From the NCBI RefSeq assembly GCF_003143775.1, contig NZ_QFRJ01000002.1, forward strand, positions 392,501-456,500: DNA of 64,000 bases. Direction: 5' to 3'. A model generated the notes under the pieces. That model ran no database searches and had not been told where the DNA came from. It worked only from the letters and a program-made list of their open reading frames with translations. Positions 62,672 to 64,000 of this stretch are shown piece by piece (within the stretch, counting starts at the first letter, position 1; each line of letters starts with the position of its first letter). This stretch comes from Brumimicrobium oceani (GTDB lineage: Bacteria; Bacteroidota; Bacteroidia; Flavobacteriales_D; Crocinitomicaceae). Position numbers and translations under genes: made by a program.

Positions 62672-62709
62672 GCCTATATTCAGTATTATCTCCTGAGAAA
62701 ATAGCAATT

Positions 62710-63456
62710 TTACATTTGCATTCCTCCACAAACATTTATAGTTTGCCCAGTAATGTAAGTTGACATGTCAGAGCCTAGGAAAACCACAGCATTGGCAACA
62801 TCATCTGGTGAACCACCTCTTTTTAAAGGAATAGCACCTCTCCATTGTTCAACAACTTTAGGGTCCAGTACTTCTGTCATTTCAGTTTCAATAAATCCAG
62901 GAGCAATGGCATTGCATCGAATACCACGAGAACCAATTTCTTGAGCTACAGACTTTGTAAAACCAATCATTCCAGCTTTTGAGGCAGCATAGTTCGATTG
63001 CCCTGCATTTCCAGAGACTCCAACAACTGAAGACATATTGATAATGGAACCTTTTCTCGCTTTTAGCATAGGACGCTGAACAGCTTTAGTTAAATTAAAT
63101 GCAGATTTTAAATTGGTGTTAATCACTTCGTCCCACATTTCCTCTGTCATTCGCATCAATAAATTATCGCGTGTAATTCCCGCATTATTTACCAACACAT
63201 CAATGGTTCCAAACTCCTTAATTACATCATCAACCAATGCTTGAGCCGCATCAAAATTTGCTGCGTTGGATTTAAATCCTTTAACTACCCCACCATCCTT
63301 GGTTAATTCTGTAGCCAGTGCGTTGGCTTTTTCTTCCGACGATAAATAAGTGAAAGCAACCTTTGCTCCCTCAGCAACACATTTTTCAGCTATTGCTTTT
63401 CCTATTCCTCTTGAGGCACCTGTAATCAAAACTACTTTATCTTCTAATAACTTCAT
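62710..63456 (-). CDS. fabG: 3-oxoacyl-[acyl-carrier-protein] reductase
   Basis: A 248-residue short-chain dehydrogenase of fatty acid elongation. NADPH motif TGASRGIGKAIAEKC near the N-terminus, NNAGITRDNLLMRM, and the catalytic Ser-Tyr-Lys set: Ser in NMSSVVGVSGNAG, Tyr and Lys in SNYAASKAG. The C-terminal GQTINVCGGMQM is diagnostic of FabG. It has its own promoter and terminator and is separate from the other fab genes. Confidence 0.95.
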   Translation of the reverse strand: MKLLEDKVVLITGASRGIGKAIAEKCVAEGAKVAFTYLSSEEKANALATELTKDGGVVKGFKSNAANFDAAQALVDDVIKEFGTIDVLVNNAGITRDNLLMRMTEEMWDEVINTNLKSAFNLTKAVQRPMLKARKGSIINMSSVVGVSGNAGQSNYAASKAGMIGFTKSVAQEIGSRGIRCNAIAPGFIETEMTEVLDPKVVEQWRGAIPLKRGGSPDDVANAVVFLGSDMSTYITGQTINVCGGMQM

Positions 63457-63478
63457 TGCTGTTGTTTTTCAATTTGAA

Positions 63479-63486
63479 CAAATATA
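63479..63486 (-). promoter_or_regulatory. -7 promoter box TATATTTG for fabG
   Basis: Exact TAnnTTTG match on the minus strand, 22 bases before the fabG ATG. Confidence 0.6.
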
Positions 63487-63561
63487 ATATTCCGTAAATA
63501 TTGTTTTCACTTTTTCATAAAAAATCTAGAATCCATCATCGCTCCTAGTTTTCCTCACCTA

Positions 63562-64000
63562 TTATAAATTGGATAAGAACTCCATTGTATCTACACCATC
63601 TGCATAATCGTTTAAAGCAGGAGATTGCGCAGCACCAAATGGAAGATAATCTTTTCCGACAATAGCTTGAATTTTATCCTCATGCGCTGCCAAGTAGCTT
63701 TCTTTCTCTTCCTCTGATTCATAAAAATGATAATGCAATACAGCTACTGGAGCAAATAATTCTTTGATTTCGCGGGTAAGAATAAAACCATTCTCAATAA
63801 TTTTTTCTTGATTCATTAAATACACGGCCTTGTAATAATCGTAATTATTACCGTATTTGTTATGATTGATTACCTCACCAAAACCAACGATTGCGCCAAA
63901 TATATGATCCAAGTTATATCCTTTTGGCAACAATAAATGGGAAACATTTCTACAACCAAGACCATAATAGGTGAAGATATCTTTTCCCAATTCTTTAAGT
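63562..64000 (-). CDS. LuxC-type acyl-CoA reductase, C-terminal part (5' end outside window)
   Basis: The frame is open to the window edge (LKELGKDIFTYYGLGCRNVS), so the TTG at 63990 is not a start. The visible 146 residues match the C-terminal region of the Bacteroidota acyl-CoA reductase of the LuxC family: GKDIFTYYGLGCRNVSHLLL, NHNKYGNNYDYYKAVYLMNQ and the end LNDYADGVDTMEFLSNL. The enzyme reduces long-chain acyl-CoA or acyl groups to aldehyde with NADPH. Being next to fabG fits lipid metabolism, but each has its own promoter. Confidence 0.85.
   Translation of the reverse strand, partial: LKELGKDIFTYYGLGCRNVSHLLLPKGYNLDHIFGAIVGFGEVINHNKYGNNYDYYKAVYLMNQEKIIENGFILTREIKELFAPVAVLHYHFYESEEEKESYLAAHEDKIQAIVGKDYLPFGAAQSPALNDYADGVDTMEFLSNL

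Overview
The window is a chromosomal segment of a gliding or T9SS-bearing member of the Bacteroidota, most likely order Flavobacteriales. Support: AT-rich sequence; the porP-gldK-gldL-gldM-gldN cluster and a separate gldB-gldC pair; secreted proteins with type A and type B T9SS sorting domains; a GLPGLI protein next to an outer-membrane receptor-like barrel; a DUF3127 protein; and many promoters of the Bacteroidota form TAnnTTTG. A family-level placement (for example near Crocinitomicaceae) is only a guess. Nothing looks like a prophage, plasmid or large island; most of the segment is ordinary core genome with small accessory and repetitive pieces in the gaps.

Layout. 1-3.6 kb: topA (its first codons lie outside the window) and an arginase-superfamily protein. 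3.7-10 kb: type IX secretion/gliding core, porP-like, gldK, gldL, gldM, gldN. 10.2-13.7 kb: 2Fe-2S ferredoxin, nadE with an outer-membrane barrel gene, and gldB-gldC. 14-18 kb (minus): lnt and a large PKD/Ig-type surface protein with a type B sorting domain. 18.3-23.2 kb: M23 peptidase, ppa, VWA protein, folE and queD. 23.4-28 kb (minus): small secreted protein, a YafQ-like toxin-antitoxin pair whose toxin is frameshifted, GLPGLI protein and an OMP_b-brl_3 type barrel. 28.4-34.2 kb: rsgA-dtd-mazG-like, rluF, trxB (between two REP-like palindrome clusters), YjjG-like HAD, upp. 34.5-43.6 kb: ruvX, secreted M1 peptidase, a three-gene unit of poorly known function, RluA-type synthase, DUF389 protein, flavin reductase, DUF3127 protein with an SSB-like acidic tail. 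43.7-50 kb: barrel gene surrounded by three copies of a hairpin repeat, luciferase-like oxidoreductase, thrS-infC-rpmI-rplT, tRNA-Leu. 50-64 kb: EamA transporter, M23 peptidase, fructose-6-phosphate aldolase family, glycosyltransferase, small heat-shock protein, Zn-ribbon protein, a 112-bp tandem repeat, sodium/solute symporter, START-like protein, tRNA-Met, an AlgX-like/MBOAT O-acetylation pair, an unlisted 49-residue gene, fabG, and the 3' part of a LuxC-type acyl-CoA reductase.

How parts work together. The gldKLMN/porP products form the periplasmic ring, motor and outer-membrane parts of T9SS. The type B adhesin at 15.6-18.0 kb and the M1 peptidase at 34.9-37.3 kb are probable cargo. Lnt completes lipoproteins such as GldK and GldB. 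thrS-infC-rpmI-rplT, rsgA, dtd, rluF and the two tRNAs are translation genes. queD and folE are an operon for the early steps of the 7-deazaguanine pathway.

The least explained material is non-coding: a roughly 150-bp inverted-repeat element present twice (21.8 and 53.8 kb) whose central stem differs in sequence but keeps pairing; a three-copy hairpin family around 43.7-45.0 kb; palindromes on both sides of trxB; and the 112-bp tandem array. I found no convincing new multi-gene system. All calls come from reading the sequence; no database search was possible.
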